From assembly GCA_038061815.1 (NCBI GenBank), contig JBBTYK010000009.1:1-52662 (forward strand): a stretch of 52,662 nucleotides of DNA, in the 5' to 3' direction. Below are positions 1 to 9,639 of this stretch, in pieces; position 1 is the first letter of the stretch; every line of letters starts with the position of its first letter. Under the pieces are notes generated by a model. It made no database searches. It was given only the letters and a program-made list of their open reading frames with translations, and had not been told where the DNA came from. The translations under genes were made by a program, and so were the position numbers. This DNA comes from JBBTXJ01 sp038061815. Lineage in GTDB: Bacteria; Patescibacteriota; Patescibacteriia; Magasanikbacterales; JBBTXJ01.

Positions 1-2
1 TC

Positions 3-3000
3 ACGCACGAGGATTTGGGCACTGCGCCGGCCACGGTTTTGCCGGACAGTCCGTTCCACTTCTTCAAACGATTCGGCCGTGGATTTCAAGAAGCGTTCAC
101 GTTTGACCCCGTGCGCGACGCTGAATTGAAATTGCGGCATGCAAGCCAGCAGCTGGCGGAAAGCCGTCAGTTGATTGATGAAAAAGGAATGGCGAATGTG
201 CGGCCGGAGATTATCGTGTCTGCCATTGAGAATTTCAAAGATAAAATTGACGAAGTGCGCGATACGGCGGCGGGATTGAAGGCGGCGAAAGAAACGCAGC
301 CGGAAGTGGTTGACCGGCTTTTGAATGAAGTCGCCGACAAGCAGCTCAAGCAGCAGCGCATGTTGGATACTATTGCGAGAGATGCCACACAAGTGAAGGA
401 AGCGTCTGTCGCCGGGACAGCGGTGTCTGCATCGGTGGCGCGCGGCGTTGATTCGGTGCTTGCCAAGGTAGATGACACGAAGGATGTAACCATTTCCGCG
501 TTAACGGACGTGTTGGTGGAAGTGGAAGATTCGCCGCAGAGCGTCGGCGTGCGCATCACGAATGTGATGGACCGCCAAGGAGGGTCTGAATTCAAGGGGC
601 TCAAACATCTTGAGGTGCTGGAGGCGGTGAAGGAAAAAGTGCCGGCAGAGGCAAGGGCGGCGATTGAGACCGCGCAACAGAATACGATGCAAAAATTTGA
701 GGCGCAGATAAAGGAGTTGCCGCCGGTGGTGCGCGCGGAGAAGTTCAAATTGTACGTGAAAGAAGCAACCTCTGATGAAACTAGACTCATGTCGCTTTTG
801 GAGCAGATTAAGCAGGCGCCGGGGATTCCTTCCGATATTTTGGGCAAGATTGAGGAGGCCAAGGAAATTACGGTGAAAAAATTTGAGAAGAAATTGAAGA
901 CCTTTGAGGACACGCGCGTACAGACGCAGTTCTTGGATAAATTGGATTCTGATGACGTTGACGGCCTGGTGGTGCTCGATGAATTCAAATCGCGCATGGA
1001 ACAAGAGGGAGATGTGTTCAAGAAAGTTGAGGATACGCAGGCACGGTCTATTGAACAATTTAAGAAGGCGTTCACCGATACTGATTCTCAAGCGCAAGCC
1101 GAGCGTTTCCGCGAGTTGTCGCGCGAGATGCTCGCCAACCCAACGCCTAAGACGTTCCGGCTCATGACGGTGTTGGAAGGAGAGGTGCGCGCCGACCCGA
1201 GCAAGCAGGCGTTCGTTGACCAGTTGGGAAAAGACATGAAGCGGCAGTTTGAAGGACAATACCGTCGTGAGGGCGATAAGTTCATGGAGCGCGTGGCGAC
1301 GCTTGACCCGAATGACCTCGCGGTGTACCAGCAGTTCGCGTTTGACGATGCGTTTATTGATAACGTGGCAAAACGAACGGCGGCGAAGTTTAAGGAATAC
1401 ATGCAGGTGACGGATGAGCCGGAAGATTTTGACCGTTTCCATGAGCGGTTCTTTGAAGTGCCGAAAGCGGTGGTTGAAGAGGTGAGACAAAATGACGATA
1501 GTTTCCAGACCGCCATGCAGTTCAAGGTGCGCAAAATGGAAGAAGTCAAACTGACCAAAGAGCGCGAATTTGCCAGCGCGCAGCTTGATTTGAAAGAACG
1601 CGAGACGCTCTTTCAATCGAATCGCGAAGAACGGAAGGCTGACGATAAATTCTTTGAAGAGCTGGACAGCGTTTCGCTTGATAATTTTGATAAACGCAAA
1701 TCGTTGTGGGAGGGTAAAATCAATGATTCGTACGCGCGAACGGAGCAGCGGTATAACGAACAACGAAAAATTTTTGAGGAGCGCGCCAAGGTTGACCCGT
1801 GGTGCGATGAGCAGTGTCAGCAGATTCAGTTGCAATTCCTTGAGCAGACCGTGCGCCATGAGAAGGAGCGCCTTTCTGATGATTTGTCTCGGCAACAACG
1901 GAAGATTGAGGTGGAACAATCAAAGACAAAGGGGGCGCCCGGCCGAGACGGCGCGTTTGGAGTTGGTTGTGATTCCGTTGAATCCTGCGAGGCGTACTGT
2001 AAGGCGAATCCGGCGGTTGTGCTCTGTAAAACATTCATCACCGGTCCCGTGGTGCAGATTTGTCAGTATCCATCCTACTGGGATTCGGGAACCAAAGCAT
2101 GTATAACGCCGTCTAATGCGAAGACATCGGTTGTTATTCCAACCTCAGTTACCTGCGCGGTGGGACAATACTACGATTACGGCCGCCAGACTTGTGTGAA
2201 TGACCCGTATTATCGCGCGCCGACCGCGTTTCAGAATTGCTCATACGGCACGCGTTGGAACGGCGCGTCAGGCTCGTGCGAGGTTGACAGTACACTCATT
2301 TATATCCCGCCGACGCCGCTTCCGGGCGAGCCCGGCGTCTATCCGCCCGGCGTACGCCGTCCGGATTACTATCCGGGAGATAATACCTATTGCGGTTCTG
2401 ACTTCCGTTGGGACGCAACGCGGAAAGAATGCGTGCCGCGCGACTTCCAATCATGTCCATCTGGCCAATATTACGATTTCTACGAAAAGCGCTGTAAAGC
2501 TGAATGGAAAGATTGTGGGGCGGGTTCTTACTGGGACCCGGCAAACAATGTGTGCGTAAAGAACGTCATTACGCCGACCCCATCCGGCGAGTGTCCCATT
2601 GGATTCCACAAAGATTCCGTGGGCGCATGCGTTGCGGACTGGTCAGATATTGCGCCGCCCGTCAGCTCATTCTGCCGGTTTGAGGAAATGTGGAATCCTG
2701 CGACGAAAAAGTGCGAGCCGTATAAGCCAATTGTGTATTGTACGCAAGAGTACGCACCGGTGTGTGGCACGGATGGCGCCACGTATTCCAATGAATGTTT
2801 CGCGAAGCAGGCGGGTGTGGCGGTGAAATCAAAAGGCGCCTGTGTTGTTGCCGAACCGCCTCCAATGGTTTGTCCGTCAAACAAGTACAACTTCCAGGGT
2901 ACATATTCCTGTGACCGCGCCGTGTGTCCTGATGGATGCAATTTTGATTCCAAGGGATGCCCGACAGGATGTTCAGCCGCGACAACGCCTACCACATGCC

Positions 3001-5425
3001 CCAAGGGTTACGAAATGGATCCTGTCACTAAGACATGCAAGTGGATTACCGCATGTAAGACGTATTGTGAAACACCATGCGGAAGCAACAGTTACTGTAT
3101 TTTTGATAGTCAAGGATGCGCCAGCGGATGTTCGCCGAGCTGTACCTCGCCCTCCTGGTATGACCAGGACCTTAAGAAGTGCACCACGATGAAAGAGCGA
3201 GATGCCGCATACGGCTGCAAGAGCGGCCAGTACTGGGATTCGTACTTCAAAACCTGCCGCGACCAATACTGTCCGAACGGCTGGAAATGGGACGATGCGA
3301 GTTACAGTTGCGTGTCTGCCACTGACCCAAGTTGTAAATCAAGCTGCGCTGATTCGTGTACTGGCGGGAGCTGGTGTATGTTTGACCAGAAGGGGTGTGC
3401 CACCGGTTGTTCTCCGGCCTGTCCGCAAAATCAATACTATGACCAGTCTCAAAAGAAGTGCGTAGGGTATTATCAGCCAACCACCTGTACGGATAACGGA
3501 TACAACAGCGGCAACGGCAGCTCATCGTGCAATAACACCAAGTGTCCGAGCGGCTGTAATTATGATGATAAGGGCTGCCCGAGCGCGTGCTATACGCCGC
3601 AGCCATCCACGTGTGCCGATAATGGCTACAACACCAAAGGAACGGCATCCTGCGATTACACCAAATGCAAGAGCGGCTGCAGTTTTGACACCAAGGGCTG
3701 CCCAACGAGTTGCTACACGCCGCCGGTGTGTCCGGACAACGGATACGGCAGCTCATATGTTGGCGAGGATGGCGCCAAGTATACAAGCTGCAACTACACG
3801 AAATGTCCGAATGGATGTAATTACGACAGCTCAAGTTGTCCAAGCGGCTGTTATAGCAGCACTACGGCATGCAACAACAATAAAATATGCGATTACAGCG
3901 AAAGCTCCGGTTCGTGTCCCGGTGATTGCGCCACGCCAACAACAATTTGTCCCGCAACAACCGCAAACGGCAACACGTCAAGCCTGGCGTGCAATTATAC
4001 GAATTGTCCGAGCGGGTGCAACTGGAGCAATGGATGCCCCTCAACGTGCATGACAGCCGGCGAACAGTGCAAGAGCATGACCGGCTGGCATTATGACAGC
4101 GCCACCAAAACCTGCGTGAAAGACGGTATAACGTGCAGCAACCCAAGCTCATGTTCCGCGTGCCCCATGGGCACGAGCAGCGGTAGCACGTGGTGCAACT
4201 GGGATAGCAACGGCTGTCCAACGGGTTGTCAGACNNNNNNNNNNNNNNNNNNNNNNNNNNNNNNNNNNNNNNNNNNNNNNNNNNNNNNNNNNNNNNNNNN
4301 NNNNNNNNNNNNNNNNNNNNNNNNNNNNNNNNNNGCGGTAGCACGTGGTGCAACTGGGATAGCAACGGCTGTCCAACGGGTTGTCAGACTAGCACCACAA
4401 CCGGTTACTGCGGCGACAAGACCTGCGTTACACCGGAAACCGCTGCCTCGTGTCCTTCGGATTGCGGCACGAGTACCGGTGGCACGTGTACCGGTAACAT
4501 TTACAGCGGCAACACCACAGCAACATGGTCGTGTGACTGGACGTACTGCAAGAATGGGTGTGACTTTAATTCCAGCGGGTGTGCAAGCACATGCAAGCCA
4601 GCCTCAACAACCGCAGCTTGCGGCAACTACGTCTGTGAGAGCGGTGAGACTTCTACCTCGTGCCCTTCAGATTGCGGCACGGGCGGTGGCACGAGCGGCG
4701 CTTGTACTCCCAACATCTACAACGCCAACACGAGTGTGTCAGGCTCCTGTGACTGGACGTATTGTACGAGCGGATGTATGTGGAGCGGCAGTTGCGCGAC
4801 CAGTTGTCAGACGAGCTCATCGCCCGCATCATGCGGCAACCATGTTTGCGACAGCGGCGAGACCACCAGTTCGTGTCCGGCAGATTGCAGTAGCGTGTCT
4901 ACGACATGCCCATCAACGACGGCAAATGGCAACACCACATCCTACACTTGCAGTTACACCGCCTGTCCAAGCGGATGCACATGGGACAGTCAAGGATGTC
5001 CGAATGGCTGCTACACGGCACCGGCGTCCTCTTGCAACAGCAACGGCGTGTGTGATGGGAGCGAAACAGCATCATCCTGTCCCGCCGATTGCTCCACTCC
5101 CACTCCCACCTGTCCCAGCAATGGGTATAATAGCGGTACGGGGAGTTACAGTTGCAACTACACCACCTGTCCGGCTGGATGCACCTGGGATAGTGCAGGA
5201 TGCCCATCAGGCTGTCAGCCGAATCTCTGCAGCGACAATACGTTTAACGTGCCCGGCACCACGCAGTGCAATTTCACCACCTGTCCGAGCGGATGCACGT
5301 GGGGCGCCAATGCATGTCCGACCGGTTGCTACACGGCGCCGCCAACGGCAAGCGGTTTCTTCCGCCGCCTCGGGAGCATTCTCTACGCGCTGATTACGCT
5401 TCCTGCGCGCGCGTTCGGCCTGTAG
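3..5425 (+). CDS. Giant Cys-rich repeat surface protein with DUF5667-like N-terminus and Kazal domain (5' partial, N gap inside)
   Basis: The frame is open from the window edge, so the 5' end (probably a signal peptide) is missing; the TTG at 15 is unlikely to be the true start. Residues about 5-115 (numbered from that TTG) begin with a PDSPFHFFKRFG segment followed by FTFDP and charged helices, as in DUF5667 proteins of Patescibacteria. A long charged, probably coiled-coil region runs to about residue 640, then a short collagen-like GAPGRDG stretch. From about 650 it is Cys-rich. A Kazal-type protease-inhibitor motif (PVCGTDGATYSNEC) sits at about 909-943. After it come roughly 13 copies of a CxxGCxxDxxGCPxxC module and five CG..C...ETxxSCPxDC modules. 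The C-terminus ends in FFRRLGSILYALITLPARAFGL-type hydrophobic sequence split by arginines. The N run at 4235-4334 shifts the apparent frame, but removing one copy of the duplicated 55 bp with the gap gives one continuous reading frame of about 1751 residues from the TTG. Extracellular location is inferred from the disulfide-type repeats. Confidence 0.8.
4180..4389. other. Artificial scaffold gap with identical 55-bp flanks
   Basis: Positions 4180-4234 and 4335-4389 are the same 55 bases and enclose exactly 100 N. This is what a scaffolder leaves when two contigs end in the same k-mer. Deleting 155 bases (the N run plus one copy) changes the frame by 2 and exactly joins the frame that runs up to 4234 to the frame that ends at 5425. 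Confidence 0.9.
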
Positions 5426-5448
5426 CCATCAAGCGCGACAAAACCAAA

Positions 5449-5477
5449 AACAGCCGGGTGTCATCCCCGGCTGTTTT
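5449..5477 (+). terminator. Intrinsic terminator of the Cys-rich protein gene
   Basis: A 10-bp perfect stem (AACAGCCGGG with CCCGGCTGTT), a 7-nt loop and a short T run, 23 bp after the stop codon. Confidence 0.85.
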
Positions 5478-5481
5478 GGTG

Positions 5482-5487
5482 TATAAT
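5482..5487 (+). promoter_or_regulatory. -10 box (TATAAT) for the small membrane gene cluster
   Basis: A consensus TATAAT lies 5 bp after the terminator T run and 16 nt before the ATG at 5503. The -35 region falls inside the terminator and is poor (TGTCAT at 17 bp). Confidence 0.55.
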
Positions 5488-5502
5488 GAAGCTGTTGATT
5501 TT

Positions 5503-5748
5503 ATGAAGCAGTATATTTTAGGCACACTCGGTTTGTTGTTGGGAATTGCGATGGTGCTCAAAACTGATGTGTTTCTCCGCAGTTTCGGCCGGATTGACTG
5601 GTTTGAAGAACATCTGGCGACATCGGGCGGGTCGCGGGCGGGATATAAAATCATCGGGGTTGTCTTTATCCTCATGGCGCTTCTGGCGCTCACCGGACAG
5701 TTCGGCGCTCTTGCCGGCGGCGCGCTGAAAAAGATATTTGTGCGGTAA
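5503..5748 (+). CDS. Small two-helix membrane protein
   Basis: 81 residues with a hydrophobic helix at about 4-20 and another at about 50-72, separated by a soluble loop that carries charged residues. No catalytic motif is visible and I do not recognise the family by name. The ATG at 5503 follows a TATAAT box by 16 nt without an SD. It is the first gene of a tight cluster with the methyltransferase that starts 1 nt after its stop, so the two are probably co-transcribed. Confidence 0.7.
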   Translation: MKQYILGTLGLLLGIAMVLKTDVFLRSFGRIDWFEEHLATSGGSRAGYKIIGVVFILMALLALTGQFGALAGGALKKIFVR

Positions 5749-5749
5749 T

Positions 5750-6292
5750 ATGTACGACATACATACGGCATTGCATCCGCGGACGTTGAGCGAGGCGGCG
5801 AATCTTGCGCTCGGCATGCGCGTTGCGGATGTCGGCTGCGGCGCGCACGGCGGTTTGGTGTACCATCTGGCGCGCACGGTGGGGCCTGACGGGCGCGTGT
5901 ACGCGGTGGATGTGCAGCCGCACGTTTTGAATATCGTTGAGCGCGGGAATATTTTTGACGTTCCATCCGCGCCCATTGAAACCGTGTGGTCGGATATTGA
6001 ACATTATGGCGGCGCCGCCATTCCCCACGGCTCACTTGACCGTATCTTTCTCGTTAATGTAGTATCGGAACTGCGCGACATTCTTGCGGCGCTCCGCGAG
6101 TGCGACCGGCTGCTTGCGGAGGAGGGAGCGATGCTCGTGGTGGATTGGGGAAGTGAAGCCCATCCGCTCGCGCCGGCGGCCGTGGTGCCGCCGGAGGTGA
6201 TAGCGAATGCCGCGGCGGAACTCGGCACACTGCGGCTCGCGGCGTTGCAGCCGTTTGGTGAGCATCATTATGGAATGGTGTTTGAGAAGTAA
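5750..6292 (+). CDS. Class I SAM-dependent methyltransferase
   Basis: 180 residues from the ATG at 5750, directly after the previous stop (TAATATG). It has the SAM-binding motif I (VADVGCGAHGG), an acidic end of beta 2 (VYAVDVQ) and a post-motif region LDRIFLVNVVSEL, then LLAEEGAMLVVDW typical of motif IV to VI in class I enzymes. The substrate cannot be read from the sequence. An upstream TTG at 5738 is in frame but overlaps the previous gene, so ATG is preferred. Confidence 0.8.
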   Translation: MYDIHTALHPRTLSEAANLALGMRVADVGCGAHGGLVYHLARTVGPDGRVYAVDVQPHVLNIVERGNIFDVPSAPIETVWSDIEHYGGAAIPHGSLDRIFLVNVVSELRDILAALRECDRLLAEEGAMLVVDWGSEAHPLAPAAVVPPEVIANAAAELGTLRLAALQPFGEHHYGMVFEK

Positions 6293-6295
6293 CGT

Positions 6296-6703
6296 ATGTC
6301 TTTAGGCAACATCTTGACCGCATCCTATTGGTTTCAATCACCGCTTTCTCCGACTCCGCGCGCGCTTTGGATTATGGGCGTCGTGTGGGGGTTGTTTATT
6401 GTTTTTGCCGTGGTCGCCTCCGTACGGTTGCGTACGGCGCGCGACGGCGTTGCGCGCGGCGTGTGGCGCCGGTTTGCGGCATGGGCGTGGACGATGGGTA
6501 TTCTCGGATGGCTGTTATTTTTCGCACGGTTTGAGCGAGTGCTCATTTTTAATCGGCGCTACTGGTGGATTGTCTGGCTGATTCCCGCCGTCATTTGGTT
6601 TTTGTTGGTGCGGCGCCATGCCCGCGAGCGCGCGCCGGCGCTGTCCGCGGCCGCTCGAGACGCAGCCTATCGTGAACGATATTTACCAAAATCAAAGAAA
6701 TAA
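6296..6703 (+). CDS. Small multi-spanning membrane protein
   Basis: 135 residues with three predicted helices (about 24-42, 64-82, 91-107) and a basic C-terminal tail (RERYLPKSKK). It starts 3 nt after the methyltransferase stop, in the same operon. The family is not recognised; small conserved membrane proteins of this size are common in Patescibacteria. Confidence 0.65.
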   Translation: MSLGNILTASYWFQSPLSPTPRALWIMGVVWGLFIVFAVVASVRLRTARDGVARGVWRRFAAWAWTMGILGWLLFFARFERVLIFNRRYWWIVWLIPAVIWFLLVRRHARERAPALSAAARDAAYRERYLPKSKK

Positions 6704-7040
6704 AACCGGCCAATGGGGCGAACGCGTGGCGGTGAAGTACGCGCTTGCTCACGGGTATCGGATTGTGGCGACGCATGTGTGGTATCGCGACGGTGAGGTG
6801 GATGTGGTGGCGGTGAAGGGAGGAGTTTTGTTTTTTATGGAGGTGAAGACGCGCGCAAACGAGCGGTACGGTACGGTTGAGGCGGTCACGCGCGGCAAAC
6901 GCGCCCGTCTGATGAGGGCGGCCCAGCGATTTTGCATGAGCCGCGGCCTCGCCGGAGCGCCCTGCCAGTTTGATTGCCTCGTGGTGCTCGGCCGAGCGGG
7001 TGATTCTGCCGTCACAGTGCGGCACTATCGCAACATTTGA
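6672..7040 (+). CDS. YraN/UPF0102 family endonuclease-like protein
   Basis: 122 residues from a GTG at 6672 (an ATG at 6618 is in frame but would overlap the previous gene by 86 nt). It shows the UPF0102 pattern: QWGERVAVKYA near the start, then GEVDVVAV and FFMEVKTR, which form the PD-(D/E)xK nuclease-like core (acidic residues plus EVK). Family members are thought to act in DNA processing, but a precise reaction is not established. Its stop codon overlaps the -35 box of nusA. Confidence 0.85.
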   Translation: MNDIYQNQRNKTGQWGERVAVKYALAHGYRIVATHVWYRDGEVDVVAVKGGVLFFMEVKTRANERYGTVEAVTRGKRARLMRAAQRFCMSRGLAGAPCQFDCLVVLGRAGDSAVTVRHYRNI

Positions 7041-7065
7041 CAACTCTGTACGTCGTTGCTATACT
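7037..7065 (+). promoter_or_regulatory. Promoter of nusA-yidC
   Basis: TTGACA at 7037-7042 and TATACT at 7060-7065 with a 17-bp spacer, near consensus. The predicted transcription start is about 7072. Confidence 0.85.
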
Positions 7066-7070
7066 AGGTA

Positions 7071-7097
7071 AAACCAGCCTAGAACGCTGGCTTTTTT
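7071..7097 (+). terminator. Terminator-like hairpin at the very start of the nusA leader
   Basis: CCAGC (7074-7078) pairs with GCTGG (7086-7090), followed by a T6 run. It lies downstream of the nusA promoter and before its ATG, so it is either an attenuator or the terminator for the upstream operon. Confidence 0.5.
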
Positions 7098-7109
7098 CAT
7101 AAAAATGCT

Positions 7110-8303
7110 ATGTCATCGGAAATAACCAAAGCAATCCAGTATATCTGCGAAGACAAAGGCCTCGCTCCCGAGGCCGTGTTAGAGACGATTGAGGTCGCGC
7201 TCGCGGCGGCCTTTCGCAAGGATTTTGGAAATAAATTGCAGAATATCAAGGTGAAGTTTGACCCGGAAACCGGCGATATGAAGGTGTGGGATGAGAAGGT
7301 GGTGGTGGAGGATGCCGACGTTGAGGCGCAGGAGGCGGCGTTTGCCGCGTATATTGAACGAAAAACGGCGGCGGAGTCGCAGCATGAAGAGCTTGTTGAG
7401 GAAGAGCCGCTTCGGTTTAATCCAAAGAATGAAATCATGCTGAAGGATGCGGTTGTCGTGAAAGCGGATGCCGCGGTTGGCGACGTTATGGTGACGCCGC
7501 TTGATGTGCCGGCGGCGTTTGGGCGCATGGCGGCGCAAACCGCGAAACAGGTCATCATTCAGAAATTGCGCGAAGCGGAACGCGAAACTATTTTTGGCGA
7601 TTTCAAAGATAAAGAAGGCGCCATTTTGACGGGAACGGTGCAGCGGCGCGAGATGCGCGGAGTGCTGGTTGATTTCGGAAAAATTTCCGGTATCATTCCG
7701 CCGGAAGAACAAATGCGCGGCGAGCAGTACATTCCGGGTCGTCGTATCAAGGTGTATGTGGTGTCGGTTGCGATGGGGAGCCGCGGGCCGGAAATCATTT
7801 TGTCGCGCAGCCACACCGGCATGGTTCAGCGTATTTTTGAAAAAGAAATTCCGGAAATTGCGGCTGGGGTCGTGGTTATTCGCGGCATTGCCCGCGATGC
7901 GGGCGTGCGGAGCAAAGTTGCGGTTGCCACGGAGGATGAGGGCATTGACCCCATTGGTTCGTGTATCGGCCAGCGCGGCAGCCGCATTCAAGTGGTGATT
8001 GACGAACTGGGCGGCGAAAAAATTGACATCATCGCGTACGATGAGGACCCGCAGACGTACATCGCGCATGCGCTCTCGCCGGCAAAGGTGGGGAAGGTTG
8101 AGCTGAACGAAGCCGGGAAGACCGCGGTGGTTTCAGTGTCGGCTGACCAATTCTCGCTTGCCATCGGCCGCGGCGGACAGAACGTGCGCTTGGCGGCGCA
8201 ACTGACGGGCTGGAAGATTAATGTGGCGCAGGAAGGCGGCGAAGGGGAACAACAGTATTCAAGCGAGGAGAACCCTGAAGCCGAAGGCGAAACAGCGCCA
8301 TAA
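7110..8303 (+). CDS. nusA: Transcription termination/antitermination factor NusA
   Basis: 397 residues. The N-terminal RNA-polymerase-binding domain (about 1-165) contains an acidic segment (EELVEEEPLRF). An S1 RNA-binding domain follows from about 170 (GAILTGTVQRREMRG), then two KH domains with GSCIGQRGSRI near 285 and LAIGRGGQNVRLA near 350. The tail is short and acidic and lacks the extra C-terminal repeats of the E. coli protein, as is usual outside proteobacteria. ATG at 7110 has no SD but has the context GCTATG. yidC follows after 1 nt. Confidence 0.97.
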   Translation: MSSEITKAIQYICEDKGLAPEAVLETIEVALAAAFRKDFGNKLQNIKVKFDPETGDMKVWDEKVVVEDADVEAQEAAFAAYIERKTAAESQHEELVEEEPLRFNPKNEIMLKDAVVVKADAAVGDVMVTPLDVPAAFGRMAAQTAKQVIIQKLREAERETIFGDFKDKEGAILTGTVQRREMRGVLVDFGKISGIIPPEEQMRGEQYIPGRRIKVYVVSVAMGSRGPEIILSRSHTGMVQRIFEKEIPEIAAGVVVIRGIARDAGVRSKVAVATEDEGIDPIGSCIGQRGSRIQVVIDELGGEKIDIIAYDEDPQTYIAHALSPAKVGKVELNEAGKTAVVSVSADQFSLAIGRGGQNVRLAAQLTGWKINVAQEGGEGEQQYSSEENPEAEGETAP

Positions 8304-8304
8304 T

Positions 8305-9021
8305 ATGTCATCACTTTTTCAAACGATTCTCTACCAGCCGCTTTTTAACGCGCTTGTTGGATTATACAACCTCATCCCCGGCACCGACATCGGCCTCGCC
8401 ATTATTGCGCTGACCGTTTTCATTAAGGTGTTGCTGTACCCCTTGATGAACGCGTCCATCAAGGTGCAGAAATCACTGCAGGATTTACAGCCGAAATTGC
8501 AGGAATTGAAACAGCGCTACGGGAACAACAAAGAGGAGATGACGAAGCGGACGCTTGAATTGTACAAGACGCACAAAGTGAATCCGCTTTCTTCATGTTT
8601 GCCGATTCTCGTTCAAATTCCCATTTTGCTTGCATTGTATTGGGTGTTGCGTGACGGGCTGGCAACAACCGATTTCTCGCGTTTGTATTCATTTGTCACG
8701 AATCCGGGCGCGCTTGACCCTGTGATGTTTGGATTTGTGAATTTGGCGAAGCCGAATATTGTTCTGGCGATTTTGGCGGGCGCGGCGCAGTTTTGGCAGT
8801 CAAAGATGCTCATCGCAAAGCGGCCGCCTGCCGCTGCGGCGGCTGCGGGGGGCAAGGATGAGGATTTTGCCGCAATCATGAACAAACAGATGACGTACTT
8901 CATGCCGATTGTCACTGTGCTCGTGGGATTCCAGCTTCCGGGCGGACTGACGCTGTATTGGCTTGCGAGCACGGTGCTCACGGCGTTGCAGCAGTTGGTG
9001 GTGTTTCGGAAGGTCGCCTAG
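8305..9021 (+). CDS. yidC: Membrane protein insertase YidC/Oxa1 family
   Basis: 238 residues, the short Oxa1-like form without the large periplasmic domain of proteobacterial YidC. It has a helix at about 28-46 (IGLAIIALTVFIKVLLYPL) with the conserved basic residue, then KVQKSLQDLQPKLQELKQRYG (cytosolic helical hairpin), PLSSCLPILVQIPILLALY, and two C-terminal helices ending in GGLTLYWLASTVL. It inserts proteins into the inner membrane. ATG overlaps the nusA stop region (TAATATG), implying co-transcription. Pairing with nusA instead of rnpA/rpmH is unusual compared with model bacteria. Confidence 0.95.
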   Translation: MSSLFQTILYQPLFNALVGLYNLIPGTDIGLAIIALTVFIKVLLYPLMNASIKVQKSLQDLQPKLQELKQRYGNNKEEMTKRTLELYKTHKVNPLSSCLPILVQIPILLALYWVLRDGLATTDFSRLYSFVTNPGALDPVMFGFVNLAKPNIVLAILAGAAQFWQSKMLIAKRPPAAAAAAGGKDEDFAAIMNKQMTYFMPIVTVLVGFQLPGGLTLYWLASTVLTALQQLVVFRKVA

Positions 9022-9039
9022 CTTGCGAATATATTTCGG

Positions 9040-9205
9040 GCTCGGGAGCGGATTTTTCTCGGCTTCAGAAACTCGCCTTCCCCGATGCGGAGCATCGGGG
9101 AACCGGCCTCGGCCGCCTCGCAGCGACCGCAATACACCATCTGTCGGCGGCCTCGGCCTGGCTCAAACACTTCGCCTGCGAAAAATTCGCATCCCTCCGC
9201 CCTAA
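9040..9205. repeat. Imperfect inverted repeat with strong central hairpin
   Basis: The intergenic stretch between yidC and the SemiSWEET gene folds on itself. A perfect 11-bp hairpin lies at 9078-9102 (TTCCCCGATGC with GCATCGGGGAA). Flanking segments GGCCTCGGCCGCC (about 9105) and GGCGGCCTCGGCC (about 9143) pair, and the outer parts around 9050 and 9180 are loosely complementary. It may serve as the yidC terminator or be a decayed palindromic element. Confidence 0.5.
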
Positions 9206-9217
9206 TCGGATTAATTA

Positions 9218-9246
9218 TTGACAAAACACATACCTTTCGATAGTGT
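9218..9246 (+). promoter_or_regulatory. Promoter of the SemiSWEET gene
   Basis: TTGACA at 9218-9223 and TAGTGT at 9241-9246, spacer 17 bp. Confidence 0.7.
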
Positions 9247-9272
9247 GTGAGGAACGTACAGAAAGGAGACAC

Positions 9273-9557
9273 GTGATTACGTATCTCGGTTTGCTCGCCG
9301 CGGCGATTACCTCGGCTGGGCCGTTCTTGCAGATGGTGAAAACCATGCGGACGCGCGAGACCGACCATCTGTCGTGGGGCATGTGGATTTCCTTTTGCAT
9401 CGGGATTACGCTCTGGATTATCTACGGCATCGTGCGGCGCGATGTTCCGGTAATCGTTGCGAACGTGGTGACGCTTCTCTTTTCGGCGGTCATCGTGGGC
9501 GTGATGGTGCAGAACCGTCGCGCGCGCGTCACTCGCAAACCGAGCGGGCGCTTTTAG
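9273..9557 (+). CDS. SemiSWEET-type small sugar transporter
   Basis: 94 residues from a GTG, chosen because AAAGGAG (9262-9268) lies 4 nt upstream. Three transmembrane helices form one MtN3/PQ-loop triple-helix bundle: GLLAAAITSAGPFLQMVK, a middle helix with SWGMWISFCIGITLWIIYG, and PVIVANVVTLLFSAVIVG. This matches bacterial SemiSWEETs, which dimerise to move small sugars down their gradient across the inner membrane. The usual PQ pair is reduced to PFLQ. It stands alone between its own promoter and terminator, with an SD unlike the core genes. Confidence 0.85.
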   Translation: MITYLGLLAAAITSAGPFLQMVKTMRTRETDHLSWGMWISFCIGITLWIIYGIVRRDVPVIVANVVTLLFSAVIVGVMVQNRRARVTRKPSGRF

Positions 9558-9576
9558 GCGCCGCCGCATCATGAAC

Positions 9577-9609
9577 AACCGCGCCGATGTGTACTGGCGC
9601 GGTTTTTTT
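9577..9609 (+). terminator. Terminator of the SemiSWEET gene
   Basis: AACCGCGCC pairs with GGCGCGGTT around a 10-nt loop and runs into T7. Confidence 0.9.
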
Positions 9610-9639
9610 ATACCGTACCGTATGGTAGAGTAGAGAGGT

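Noticed and set aside
501..1919. A 472-residue minus-strand ORF opposite the Cys-rich protein gene, and another at 167-1075
   Set aside because: They are antisense to a gene with clear domain content, have low-complexity Phe/Leu/Arg or Ser/Thr sequence, and lack any recognisable motif or initiation signal.
2861..5340. Tandem repeats considered as a CRISPR array
   Set aside because: Repeats are degenerate, of variable spacing, and keep a protein Cys pattern; they are coding modules.
4335..5393. Arg/Ala-rich translation continuing the first frame past the N gap
   Set aside because: Wrong frame caused by the artificial gap; the Cys-repeat frame ending at 5425 is the real one.
7179..8069. Long minus-strand ORF opposite nusA
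   Set aside because: Shadow of nusA codon structure; composition is unlike a protein (Asn/Arg/His-rich).
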